From positions 1 through 64,000 of the forward strand of contig VTPC01008018.1 in assembly GCA_011009095.1 (NCBI GenBank): a stretch of 64,000 bases of DNA, written 5' to 3'. Positions 1 to 12,173 of the stretch are shown in pieces. The notes under the pieces were generated by a model that was not told where the DNA came from, made no database searches, and saw nothing but the letters and a program-made list of their open reading frames with translations. The translations under genes were made by a program, and so were the position numbers. This stretch comes from Ignelater luminosus (lineage: Eukaryota > Arthropoda > Insecta > Coleoptera > Elateridae). How positions within the stretch are numbered: position 1 is the stretch's first letter; every line of letters begins with the position of its first letter.

Positions 1-3000
1 CAATCTTACAGATAAAGCAGAAATTTTACAACGTTGTGTATTAAGAAGCAGATACAAAAACGAGAGAAAGAAATTTAGAAGGTGGTAATTGGGATATCAG
101 TAACAGGGGAATTGGATACCAGAAGCGGCATCAGCTGTAAAAAACTCGCAAGCCTTTATAGAAAGAAGTTTGTTTGAGAATACACCAGTAGTACAAAACT
201 TGTGTCTTCTAATGAAATCAGGAAAATCAAAATATTCGAATTTTACTTTTTTTCACAAAGCGAGTTGGACTAACTAGGTACACTACTTATATTGTTATAT
301 TGCAAGTTGGGCTCAATCGACTTATTTTGACACCAGTAATCCACCTTTAGACGCCCCAGTGTTACATTACTTTCGGGACACTCTCTAAAACTCGTTAAGA
401 CTTCAATACGTTTTTCTCAAGAACGGTACATTTTAACGATTTAAACCAGGTATACCTTTTTGATGTAAAGTGGGATTGCGCACCCGCTTTGATGTTCAAA
501 AATTCCAAAAAGTCAACCAAAGAAAAGTTAGCTAGCAACCTCTATTGTCATCAAGAAAGTCAAAATCACCATCTTGTTCTTCAACAATTAAAATCTAAGT
601 ATAACAAATTTGAACAAAATCACATCAGTATCATCATTAATAGACCTATTTTGCCCCAGAAATCCAGCCTTGAACGTTGGACCATTACTTTCCGGATACC
701 CTACATAATATATTACATACTTTTTGTCAATACTGTCTTCTGCCCAGTTTAACCAAAAAATCCATAAATTTGTTATCAAGTACTTCTTTTTCTTCTATGG
801 TAAATCTACTTTTTTTCTGTTTATCTTAAAATTTTTTCCTGTATCTGAAACGTCATAAGTTACTTTTTTTGAAACATCTAGTCCACAGAAGTCATTTACA
901 GGAACAGACTCTTCCGCATTTTGAAGTTTGCTATGAAATCCGGCAATCAACTGAAGGCAGTTGTTTTCATTTACTTTTTTGAATGTGTTGATTGTAACAA
1001 TGTATAGACTGAAAATTTCATAATTAAATGCAGCATAAGCGTAACGAACAATAAAAAAATCCACAGCCTTGTAGATTCCCAGACCTGTAAAATTTGTGCC
1101 AATTTTTTGTCTTCACGCTCTTAAATTTTATTTCACACCTTATTTAGAACCTGTTAGAAAACTGTTTGAGAAAGAGGGAGATTCAGAAATCAGAAATGTC
1201 ATAAATGTAAAAAATTAGTTTGAAATAAGTTTAAGTGCTACATCAGATTCGATAAAAAGAATTAAAGCGTTATACCTATGTGAGAATTCTTACAAACACC
1301 TCGGATTGCAACTGCTCTTGCTAATCCAGATTTTTCTAATCATCAGTATATCCTTGCCCTAAATCTGTAATAGTAACTTCTGATGATATCTACTTACTTT
1401 ATAAGTAAAATGTCATTAAAGTTCTGATTAGAATTACGTATGTTTATGTTCTTTGAAATCCTTCTATTAATGGATTTTCAAACCTTCAATACTAGTAATA
1501 TGTATAATCTAAGTTTTCTTAACGATACAGGTTAATCACATAGAATTCATTAACATTGATAATAAAATTTATTGTACGTTCACTAATGTTTTAGGACCAA
1601 ACTCCAGATAATGTTGTTAGAGTTAGTTTGCTTTGTCAAATGTTTCACACTGTAAAAAATTACTGTAGAAATATATTGATTTTCTAGCTTTATTTAAACA
1701 GCAGATCATAGTAAATCCTATAAATTTGTAATTTTATAGAATAAGTGACTTAACCAAAAATCAAAGTGATATCCCAAGCCAATAGTGTACTATCTCATAG
1801 TTATCTGTAACTTTAATTTTAAAATAAATAGATAAAGACAAATAACCCAAAAAATGGGCGTGCTCTAAATTTCTTGGAAATCAAACCACAAAACCTGGCA
1901 ATCGAAACCATAATGATTAACATGCAGTTTTCAAAATGCACTGCTTAATTTAAATTATCATTCATTCATTTTTTAAATTATCATTCATTCATTTTAATTC
2001 AAATCAGTCTACAACACGGTGTTGTTAAGAAAAGTGAATTGTTATAAATTATAATACATAGTAGTGCATTTTATCTATTTTGTACACGTAATACTAGAAA
2101 TCTTTGTAGTATTTATTGTCTAATATTAAAATATTTGTTTCATTTTACTACCTTAAAGTAAGTTTATTAAAAAGTATTGTGACGATTAGAATAGTATAAT
2201 GATTTGTAGTAGTACACGTATTCGATTTTATTTAATTTTATTAAAAGAAGACTTTATATTATGGAATTCTGAACAATAGATCGGAGATAAGACCTGAAAG
2301 AAATCCTTGATCAAAAGATGAACAAGATCTTTCATTTCAAAAATATACGTCTAATAAAGAAAATGCTAAGAAATGATGGTACTTGATGTTCTAACAAACT
2401 ATTTTGATAGTTGGGAAGGAGTGAGTGACAGCTGTTTATTGAGTATTTTTAGAATCAAGGTACAGTATTAGAAACATTTTTATCTTGCATTGTTTCAAAA
2501 GTATTTGTTAATAATAACTTATGTAGGGTGTCTCAAATAGTATAGTTATAAATTTAAAGGCTGCTTAATAATGTTGTGAATCAAAAATGTTAATAAACTT
2601 ACTATATTCGCTTCTCGACTAGAGAATCAGTTAACTTCGAAAGCGCATAAATCAACGCAAAAATTAACAAATGCTACTGTGTATCTGTCAGATTTTGCCT
2701 GTTTTTCAAGCATTAACATTCTACACTGCGTCCAGAAAAGATTGTCCAGTGATTTGACTGCTTGGAATCGATTTTGTATTACATTATTTTGATCATAACA
2801 TTACTTTTTTAAAAATCTTCCTACGCGTGTTTTGTGAACATGAACAACATTCATGTAAAAAGATCGTGAGCAGCAATGTATCGCGTTGTAAGTGAAGACA
2901 GTCGTATAACTTGGCCCATGTGAAAGATACAAACATAATTTTTGGAACCTATGATCTTTTTAGTAGCTATTAGAAACTGCAATATTAATTTGATAGGTTT
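1..3000. other. Repeat-like intergenic DNA, no supported gene
   Basis: Apart from the repeat copy at about 300-640, the region is AT-rich. On the minus strand about 590-1064 has two adjacent open stretches (NKKYVIYYVG-like and KVTYDVSDTGK-like peptides) that look like decayed repetitive-element coding DNA, but I cannot name the family. A small direct repeat (ATTCATTC-rich, about 22 bp twice) lies at about 1953-1997. I see nothing else. Confidence 0.5.
300..640. repeat. Interspersed repeat copy A
   Basis: This stretch matches DNA at about 49.6-50.1 kb: shared words include GCAAGTTGGGCT, TTTTTCTCAAGAA, GTATACCTTTTTGATGTA and CACCATCTTGTT, in the same order and spacing. The two copies have diverged by many substitutions. 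The family is not recognised and no long ORF supports a protein. Confidence 0.7.
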
Positions 3001-3079
3001 GATATGATGGTTACTACAATCTTGAACTCTTAGAAAAACATATTAGCGTTCTTCTTAGAGCAAATCTGATGGCAAAACC

Positions 3080-3457
3080 TTGTTCAACTATGTCTTGATA
3101 TTTATCAATGGTATCGTATTCCCCAGAAAATTGCAGAAATTCAGAGAAATAGATGTTAATTTGGCAAAATGTGCCACAAAAAAATTTATAAACCAATTAT
3201 GGTATCTCAACGAAAAAATGGTTGCTTTCTCTATATTTGATAGTAGGGTGGACGTAGAACAAAAACGAAGAATGGCACATAATATATTACAGGAAGAGGA
3301 GCAAGTAGAACAGGAAGACACCGAAATTAAAAAGAAAATTTTCCTTAAAGATGACGATCTGGAAGATTTTCTGAAGAAAGACTTGCCAGCTGCACTGGTT
3401 TGTTGGAAATTAAAACGATGTTTCGAGAAATTTCAAATCGACAGTTTTGTGGCCTAA
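3080..3457 (+). pseudogene. Decayed repetitive-element ORF fragment
   Basis: A 125-codon open frame whose middle reads INQLWYLNEKMVAFSIFDSR, then VDVEQKRRMAHNIL, followed by an acidic and Lys-rich tail. This resembles the C-terminal part of a multi-copy arthropod protein family with LWYLSEELVGLAFFD-like motifs that I associate with transposons. The N-terminal catalytic part is absent. It ends 12 bp before the Transib-like element at 3470. The link to that family is from memory and moderate; a host-gene fragment is the alternative. Confidence 0.4.
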
Positions 3458-3963
3458 GGACAGCCGCCGCACAGTGGTCGGAAACGAGAAAAAAGCGGCC
3501 AAAACTCTAAAAAATAATCTACGCAGAATGAAATTTAAATATATTTATATTTACAACTAAACATTCAAAAATTAGTATTCGTAATTAATTTATGCATATT
3601 ACAATACATTGTGTTATAAATAATACTTGAAAGTTAGTGCTTTTGCAGCATACATATGAAGCCAAATTTTAACCAGTGTGTATCTGGCTACATTAAAAAA
3701 AACATCAAAATTGTCTACTTTACTCACGAAATAGTCTTTCAAACACTATGCAATATCATAGTTATTACAATTTTATAGTATGATTTAACTGCAAAATTTA
3801 ATGTTCAAAGTTAGCTTAACAATGTTCGAGATTTTTTAAGTCATCTTGAAATTTGAAAATGTTATCCCCTGTGGTCCCCTGAGAATTTATGTTTTTTAAG
3901 GAAGTAAAAAATCAGCGGCGGAGACTTGCGGGTTCTTAAGCAATTTTAGAATAAAAAATGACC

Positions 3964-4540
3964 AGCAAAGGGCATGCACGAGGTGTACCTCATCAATTTT
4001 GTTGAAACTTGGATAAGTAGTGCGGGTCAAAACATTAGATACGCGTTTTTTTTACATTGGCTGAGCTCGACGTTAAGAGGGTGAAAGCCACCCTCGAAAA
4101 TTTGGTAAATTTTACTTAAAGCCCTGTAACTCCTAAACGGTAGTAGATATCGAGATGGTTCAAGTAACAAAGTTTAATCACTTTTTATCTCCTATCTGGT
4201 GGTGCAAGCAGATTTTTTTTAGGTTTACCCTCAGCTCCCACCCCCCGAAAACCGCCCCCTTTTTTATACATTTTATGTTTTTTTGCTTTTTTTTTGAGAT
4301 TACTCACTATGTAATTTTAAGAGGCAGGGATATTTTGGTTTCTTGAAATTCGCATTCGTTCGACGAAAAGAGATTTTCAAAAATTTGCCTTTCGATGAAT
4401 TTTTATTTCCGTTTTTAATGTAAAATATGATGCAAGCTCAGCCGATACAAAAAATACGTATCTAATATTTGACCCGTACTACTTATAATACCAAGTTTCA
4501 AAAAAATCGGTGAGGTACACCTCGTGCATGCCCCTTGTTA
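3964..4540. repeat. Foldback (long inverted repeat) inside the 3470-5093 element
   Basis: The left arm, about 3964-4070, contains GGCATGCACGAGGTGTACCT. The right arm, about 4430-4540, is its reverse complement with modest divergence. Arms of about 100 bp could form a hairpin. It may be a nested MITE or the subterminal inverted repeats of the host element. Confidence 0.75.
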
Positions 4541-4580
4541 AAAACTAAGTCGATATCATATATAATATCATTATGTCGAC

Positions 4581-4906
4581 AAATCACCATTTTTGATCCC
4601 GATTATCTCGAAAAGTATTTGAGATATCGAAATACCGATTATGTATCTGTAATCAGGAGAAGATTCTAAGTTGATTTCATATATAACATGTCCTGTAAAG
4701 TTACGGCAACATGGCAACAGACCCACAGACAGACTATGCCGAAAAATCGCCATCTTCGATCTCGATTATCTCAAAAACTATTTGAGTTATCAAAATACCG
4801 ATTATGTATTTGCAATCAGGAGAAAATTCTAAGTTGATTTCATATACAACATGTCCTGTAAAGTTACGGCAACATGACAACAGACCAACAGACATACGGA
4901 ATGTAC
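4581..4906. repeat. 163-bp direct tandem duplication
   Basis: The unit starting AAATCACCAT at 4581 repeats from 4744 (AAATCGCCAT) with the words CGATTATCTC, ATACCGATTATGTAT, TAAGTTGATTTCATAT and AAGTTACGGCAACATG in the same order. The copies differ by scattered substitutions. Confidence 0.8.
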
Positions 4907-5098
4907 GAATTCAGATACGAAATTTTTTAAATTTTGTCGATAAAACAAATAAATAAATAAAATAATTTCCATTTTTTACATCATTTTGAATAGCAGAGAT
5001 GCCAATAACACCTTATATCGTAGACAAAATATTTAAGCAATTCTGAGAGTTACTTAGTTTTGACCGGTTTTTTCCTCATTTCCGACCACTGTGAGCCG

Positions 5099-6100
5099 AT
5101 ATATGGAAGCAATTACGATTATCAGCAGAATAAAATGTGTCAATGACACGGCGGAAGTTTACAAGAAATAAGGTACAAAAGCAATTTTTATTGCAGGTAC
5201 GCCATTTGCTATTATTGTTATATTTCAGTTCACATATAATTAGTCTGATCCACTTCTTTTTCTTTTCTTTAGGTGGTACAGCAGTACCGGAGGAAATATC
5301 CGACGATCTCAAAACGAGGATTGCAGAAATCGTTTTAACATCCTGTCGAATTATGTAAATAAAGTCGGTGTATTAAAAAAGTCAATTCTCGTGCTTTTAG
5401 AGCTTATATTTTCGGCCACCTGATTCAAAGATTTTCTCGTTGTCTTCCGTGTCGAAATTACAATAAATGTGTATACCAAAAGTGTCAGTAGCATCTGCTG
5501 TCCATTACCCACTGTGAGAATGTGGTCTTAACGATGAGCCGGTGACTTAGCCCCAGTATCCCTATATAAGCGATAGTTTGAAAAAATGGTTGTAACTTTA
5601 GTACTACTCAACCGATTTTGATGAACTTTGCGCCAAACTGTTCCTCATGTATCGTACTATCTACAACACGATATCTTGGTTGCCTTCGAGCTCCCATTTC
5701 GTGCCTAAAAAAAAACGTTCGAAAAAACATGAAAATTACCAATTTTTTCAAACTTCAAGCTCGATGCGGCACGTGTTAACGTTGTCCGATTGGGAAAATT
5801 TGGTACATTTTAATATTTCACTTAAAGGCACAAAACTGCAAAAAATTATTCAGATACGGGTTTTTTTGAACCACCCTAATATACAGTATGAAAACATAAA
5901 ATAACAACATAATTATACCATTCTTTACGAAGTGCAATGTACGAGAAAATAAGCTTCACATCAATATTGTTGAGTCACCAATGATTGTTTTTTTAGACAT
6001 CACGTATATGCGTATTTTATTACATATATTTTCATAAGACAAATAAACTGATTATTTTATACTTACTACTAAAGACCTCTTTAGAAATACCATTTACAAT
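5099..6100. other. Intergenic stretch with no supported gene
   Basis: Holds an open frame ending AVPEEISDDLKTRIAEIV at about 5280-5357 (+), which reads like coding DNA, perhaps the same decayed element as 3080-3457 split by the transposon. It also holds repeat-like text around 5570-5890. I cannot assign a function. Confidence 0.35.
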
Positions 6101-6524
6101 GATGGGTATTATCTAGATACTGTATCTAGATACGATAATTATATCTTGTATCTGAATCTAGATATAATTATAAAAATGTATCTTGTATCTGTAACTAGAT
6201 ACATTTCAGCTGTATCTTTATGGCAGATGTATTTTTACTCAGATAATTAGAAAATTTTGCAGTTTTGTGAGCAGTTTAATTTTTAAACCTGCTTTTGTCA
6301 TCATTTTCCAAGTAAACATGGCAATGAATTTTGTAAATTCTCTTCATAAAGGGATCTTAATAAACATTTATTTTTTAATTTAGTTTATTTTTTAGAAATT
6401 TCTAGTTTCTTTGAAGTAAGCTATATTTAGTGATGGGTATTATCTAGATACTGTATCTAACAATTAACATTTGTTTATTCATATCTGTATCTAGATAAAA
6501 TATTATTGTATCTTACCCATCACT
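6101..6524. repeat. hAT-like MITE with TATCTAGATA-rich palindromes
   Basis: The stretch 6429-6524 begins AGTGATGGGTA and ends TACCCATCACT, an 11-bp inverted repeat typical of hAT-derived MITEs (ends CAGTGATGGG-like). A second start, identical for about 28 bp (from GATGGGTATTATCTAGATAC), lies at 6101. The whole area is rich in TATCTAGATAC palindromes. This suggests two overlapping or deleted copies. Confidence 0.65.
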
Positions 6525-8460
6525 GACCATTTATTTGCATGAAAAATATGGTAGATGAATGTTTTCTAAATATACAGATTTGTGCTAAGGTATCTCAGCT
6601 TTGCAATAGGTTACAATATGCCAAAGGAAGTAAGTGCAACTTGTCCAAGGTAAACTTAGAAATTTCTGTACTGCCCTTTTTCCAACATTGTGTAGTTAGT
6701 TCTGTAAAAATGTATTTTCATAAAACAAATAGATTCTAATCCTAAACATTATTAGTTAATTACATATTCCAAGACAATAATAGTATCACATAATTTAATG
6801 CATCTGTTATGATAGCTTTAAGGTATTTTCACCAAATCTAAATGCGCTTGTGAATTATTAATTGACTAAACATCTGACTATCAAAAGATGACATCGGGTA
6901 GCAAATTCTCATTTTAGTAGTAAGGCAAAAAAATTGAAAGTTATTTTTCATACAACTCCAATGCGTTTCTTGGTATACGATATCTTGAAGGAGCAAATTG
7001 TAGTGCCTTTGAAGGAACGCTGTTTTATTAGTACCGTTAACAACGCCCCATCTTACAATTTAAACCAAAAAAGGGCTATAATAATTCTTATTTTGTATTT
7101 CTTTAAAATGCTAGTTATATATCTACCTCAAGATGATTAATATTACAAGTTTACGTTACTTTAGGCTTTTCTATCCTTTCTTGATTATTGCTATTTAATA
7201 AGATTGTAAATTGTTATGAAAATTGACTAAGTATGCAGATTTATATTTTTACAAGTTAATTATCGATTTTGTAGTTTACTTCAGTGATATTAATGACTCG
7301 CTCATTCATTATTTGTGTATAATTTTATTTTAGACGCCGTGATAATTCAGAGTATTCATCAAGGTTATCTCTGTTAAAATAAATAACAATTCTTAATGCA
7401 AATGAGATTATTGCCGCTGTGCTGTGTTGAGAAAATGTAAATAAACTGTTTGGGAATTTGAGTTTAAAAGGTCTTCTACTAAAATTACATTTAATAAGTG
7501 GTAATACTAAGAATTTTATAACACTGAATCTATGTATAGGGATTTTCCAAAACAACTTATCAAAATTCTCGGAGATGCTCATGCCGGTTTACGTAACGTC
7601 ATATCGACTCGTTTTTAATCTCCTCCTCCTCCCCTTGTAAGCAGAGCCGGCTGAAGAGCCGGGTTTGCGGGGCAACTGCCCAGGGCCCCGCGCTTGCTGG
7701 GGCCTCGCGCCTTGAGAGAAAAATAATTAATTCTTTGTATGGATATGTTCAGAAAAAATAAAATTTCTAATTTTTTCTCAAAATTTAAAATAAACAAATT
7801 AGGCTATATCTGAAAAAGCAGTGTATTTCTTATTTTTTTATTCTAAGGGCCCCGCAAAACTTCCAGTTGACCCTGCTTGTAAAGCAATTCTGATTCTCTT
7901 TTGATAATTACGTAACGCTGTGTCCAATATTTCTCGAATATCTTTCACCTCGTCCCACCTCCTTGTAGCTCAGTTTTGCGGCAGCTACTAATATTACAGC
8001 GAGTCTTTCTGTCCGCTAAGCAATCAGAACTACTTAATAGAATTGAAATTAAAATAAAATCAATAGCCATCTTCGATCTTCTGTGCATAGGCAAACACAC
8101 TAAATGAAGCGTTTAGTGACAGCAATTGATCGTGAGAGGGTTCTCTTTGTTGAAACGCATTAGATTGGTCATTGCGTGTAAGCGCTACCCTCAGTTACAG
8201 TAACTGAATTTTAAATTATCTTAAAACACATGAAAACTATCTCACGATTGATCGTTGTGACTAAACGCTGGATTTAGTCGCGGTCATGAAATTCCACCTT
8301 TAGCAACAGTCATTTAGATAAATTCAGACATAATAATGATAGCTTATAGTATAGACAGTATAAGCCTTTATAGGTCTTTTTTACTAATTTTTTACCATTC
8401 CCTCAACTACCTCTACAATTGTCTGCTGTGTATTCCTCTACTTTCTGCTTGAACCAACAT
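6525..8460. other. AT-rich intergenic DNA with a short GC-rich repeat
   Basis: No gene recognised. Positions about 7640-7720 are GC-rich (AGCCGGCTGAAGAGCCGGG, GGGCCCCGCGC), and a related GGGCCCCGCAAAAC occurs near 7847. This is unlike its surroundings and looks like a decayed repeat carrying GGGCCCCG ends. Confidence 0.45.
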
Positions 8461-8469
8461 TATTCCAGT

Positions 8470-10300
8470 ACATGGGTGCAAGAAAGAGAGTTTTTAACTC
8501 CCTCCTTAATAAGATAACTATTTGGAAAGACTCAAATCTTAACCTCTTATATCCATCCCAAGTGGTAGACTTAAAATCCTCCGGCTCTTACTCATTAACC
8601 AGTTCAGCTTTGATCCTTTGCCTGGCGATAATCATTGTTCTTAACCAACTATCTTTATGAGTCTTGTAATTTGTTCCCCCCCCCCCAAGTTAGGCGAGTT
8701 CGTCTCCTTTTTTGTTACTTTGGATCCCACTATGTCCAGGAACTCAGACAAAGCATCTGCACATTCCTGAATAAGAAAAAGAATTTTTTTTTGACTAAGC
8801 AGATTGATTTTAGTGCCGCCTGGCCGGCGAAGTAGACGTAAATGGATATAGATTTCTTCCTGAAAAACCGAAATGCACACCTCATTTCTCCAGATATAAG
8901 TATCAGTATAGAAAATCGGCAAGTCTTTCCCATTTATTGTCCTGCAGGTGGACAAACTTACCTTCTTTTTCAGTTAGGCTTTTTAATAGTATCCTACACT
9001 ATCTTTCCTTGCCTCCCAAATTCTGGGGCGAATTTCCATTCTTCATCCAAGTTGTTGAGCAGACTACTAAGTCACATTGTCTGTATAGAGCCAGTAAAAT
9101 ATGTGAGAATTTATTTTCCTACTTTTACCTTACCACGCGGCGCAGTTGCCAAAGCGTTACTGTCAGTTTGGTTACATCCTTATCAGCGTGCAACTTACAG
9201 TCCTTCCTGTGTAAGGTCACTCTTAAGTACTTGATCTTCTGTGCAAACGTTTAAAGTTTTCCATGCAGAGTTTTCTTTTCTTTTTCTGAAAAAAATGACA
9301 TCAATGTTATATTAATTGTCTGAAATGCCATTCTCGTTACGCCATCTTTTGATAATCCTGCAGACTATTTACATTCGGTTGCAAACGTTGTTAAAGAAAC
9401 GACCAGTAGCTAGGCGCTCCAAGAGACCATTCATTATTAGATACGAAAGTGGTGTGCTAGGTAGCTGCTCTGAAAGTCCACCTGGCAATGTCTTAAATCA
9501 GTCTTAATTGTTTTCTAATGCTGACTTTATAGTGCAGTGTAGAGATAAATCCTTTGGTTTACAGGACTTCAGTTAACTTCATTACAATGCAGAGACCGAT
9601 CTACTGTATATGTACGCTACGACATGGAGTGTGGTTATTGTCAGTCTTCCATACCAAAGGGCATGTTGATTCAATACGTATCAATCAACAATCTTTTCCA
9701 AAAATTTAAAGAGTAAGGGTGTTAGAATGGTGGATTGGATGTGTACCGCGTAGACTTTCTTGTCTGCTTTGAGAAAGAAGGCCCCTTTGATCCATCTCCA
9801 AGCTAGCGGAACGTATTTCATTGTCAAGCTGGCCGTATCCATCTTATCTAAGAAAAGAGTGTCTTAGGCTTTTCTGGAGTCACCGCCCATAGGATGACGT
9901 TGTCCGTTATCACGTTTTTGGTAAACTGCCAGTTTACCGCGGCTGAAACTACTTGCTGTTTCGCCAAAGATGGTATTATTGAACTCCAGTGGTTTCCGGG
10001 AAGTGGACCGCCAGGAAGTTTCAATAATTTGAGAAACGCATCTAGCCCCTGTAGCAATCTTATCGTCTGCCTTGTCTTGCAGCTTAAAAATTTCATTAAC
10101 CTGGCAGAATTTGACTCGGTATATAAGTTGTTAACAGTGGACGAATTGGTATTGGATGATCTGGTGTACGGTATTCATGGTTCGTGGAGATATCATCAGG
10201 TTATTGGAGAAACCTGAGTGGACGGTCTACTATGACTTGGCCACTTGTGCCGTGCACAAAATGTCTTCCATAGCTCTTTCGGAATCGGGAAACTAAAGCC
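8470..10300 (-). mobile_element. Decayed LINE (R1/I/Jockey-like) with RT and RNase H remnants
   Basis: On the minus strand, read in pieces across frameshifts and stops. At about 9740-9850 the peptide runs MKYVPLAWRW then KADKKVYA, followed by LFKFLEKIVD and QHALWYGRLTITTLH (about 9600-9680): this is the order of LINE RT (YVPxAWR, IPKxGK, FLLKTLEKLVD, QHAYxxGxSTETALH). At about 9135-9235 lies YLRVTLHRKDCKLH then LWQLRRVV, like the YLGVTLDxKLxWxxH region. At 8798-8827 AGQAALKSIC matches the RNase H SQAALKAI motif. Many stops and frameshifts make it non-functional. Minus-strand open pieces at 10.3-11.25 kb may be its N-terminal part. Confidence 0.7.
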
Positions 10301-12150
10301 GAGGTTAGAAATAAGGCAACGAAGGCGATTTGTTTTATGGTATCTAGTGATGTCAGCTAGAAACCAAGGACGTTTTTGTAGAAATTCCGGAATACAAAGT
10401 CATCAGGTATAGTTATAGGCAGCACAGACTTTCCTTAAGCCGACGAACTATAACTAACGTTTACGAATGATAGGATCATTTAGCTCTAAATAAGTCGTGA
10501 AAGTCCATTTGAGCATCTTTGTCACTATGTGGTTTTTAATTTTTTAGCCTATCCAGGTGTTAAATGTGCAGCATTTTAGTGTTGGATATTTGCTGGTTCA
10601 TAGTCTTTGAGTCTCTCAATAGGGTAAACACGTGGTCCTCTTTTCCTGTGGATGCCAAGGAGCCCCTACCGTTCAGTTTTTTGGAATACCTTGTCGGGAA
10701 GGATTTCCTTCTCTGTCCTCAGTTTGTTCGTGCTTTTTGTGGGTGATTGTTTTACCGGAAGTTTCACGGAACTCTCTGTTGCTTGACCTTTCTTGCAGTT
10801 CATGGAGCAGTGGAGAGCGCAATTGGTTTTTACCTGCTACTTTCTTTGTTCTTTTGGTTTCTAGGCTTCTTTATTTATTTCTTCTCAGCTCTTGAAAGAG
10901 GCGCTTAGACCACCTTTCATCCAGCGGTAGCAGCAACCTAACTTTAGGGTAGGCCGGGACCGCCAAATTGGTCAATTTTTTTATAATTCGATAATTTAAA
11001 CCAAGCACGCGTTCCCAGTCTGCCTTGAAGTTAGGTGACGAGTCGCCACTACTTCTCAAAAGAGCATCTTCTGCATCACTGTCCAGGACTTTTGGATCTT
11101 GACCTGTTCGGAATTGTCACAACAGGAACCTTTCCTCCAAGCGATTTTTTAATGCTTTCTTCTTTGCTGTTTTTTCTTTTCAAGGCAGCTTCGTTCATAA
11201 CAAACAATTTTTCTTCGTTGAGTTTATTTCTCCGCTTTCTTCTCATGAAGTGACAGTGTCGTCTAATTTTCTATGACATGTTGACTTTCATCTTCTTCCG
11301 TATACTAAATAATAATAATAGGTAACTAGAAGAATATCGCCATATTCAGAGTTCATCATTTCAAAAGCTCTTTCCGAAGATTATATCTATATGGCATTCA
11401 AACAATGCCTTCCTTCAAATAGCTTGTGGAAAAATTGTACTACGTACTTACCCTCACTTGGAAAAGTGAAACTAATATACTAATTCAAATATCCTGTGCT
11501 TGGAGGTATGGTTAAACTGTTCGACAGATGAATGAGCAGAAAAGACGAACGAAATAAGCCAAGAAGGTTTTACTAAACAATACTGAAACGAAGATAGAAC
11601 AAATAAAGCAACTTAAAAACAATTTCAGATGAGATCTGATGATAAAATAACTAAGCGTCTTAGGCTACTGAAAGCCAATTAACTGAAAATTTTAATATTT
11701 ATAAAACTTTTTTGTTTAATAGATTTGATCCCAAAACATTTTCAGGAAAAAAAGGTTAAGTTTTTGTTTTTTGACCTTAAAGAAGCAAAGATATAAGAGA
11801 ACAGAGAACAAAATCAAGTTGAAATTCGCAAAGAACAAAATTTGACTTTGTCAAAATCATTTTCTGAGTTTAAAACAAGTTTATACAATTTTATAAATTT
11901 ATAATCTCAAATTCATATCTTTAGTGTACTACATACTAGCGATGCGACAATAATAGTATAGCTTCAGCGATTAGATAGAACCACCGTCGAATTGGGTAAA
12001 CAAATCGTTTGCTTACAAAATCGAGCAAGATTCGTTAATAAATTACTGTGGTAAGCGGTGAGTGATCCCTACATATGGTTTAAAATATCAGTAATCACTG
12101 AAAAGAAATAAAACATGTACTACCTAACCCTTCATTTTGTGTAGATGTTT
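10301..12150. other. Probable continuation of LINE debris, then AT-rich DNA
   Basis: 10.3-11.26 kb is less AT-rich than its surroundings and shows Lys/Arg-rich minus-strand fragments that would suit the first ORF of the LINE, but no motif proves it. 11.27-12.15 kb shows nothing I recognise. Confidence 0.35.
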
Positions 12151-12173
12151 AGATTTTTCTGTCAAGATACATA

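Larger units (their letters stand above)
3470..5093. mobile_element. Non-autonomous DNA transposon with Transib-like ends
   Basis: Terminal inverted repeats: positions 3470-3484 (CACAGTGGTCGGAAA) are a perfect reverse complement of 5079-5093, and similarity continues for about 35-40 bp at roughly 80 percent. The flanks are CGCCG (3465-3469) and AGCCG (5094-5098), a 5-bp GC-rich duplication with one change. CACWGTG ends and 5-bp GC-rich target duplications are the hallmark of Transib, the superfamily related to RAG1. The 1624-bp interior has no transposase-like ORF, so the copy would need a partner in trans. It contains a foldback (3964-4540) and a tandem duplication (4581 to about 4900). Confidence 0.65.

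Noticed and set aside
8842-9254. Two overlapping + strand frames of over 100 codons
   Set aside because: They lie antisense to the decayed LINE, whose minus-strand motifs explain the sequence better.
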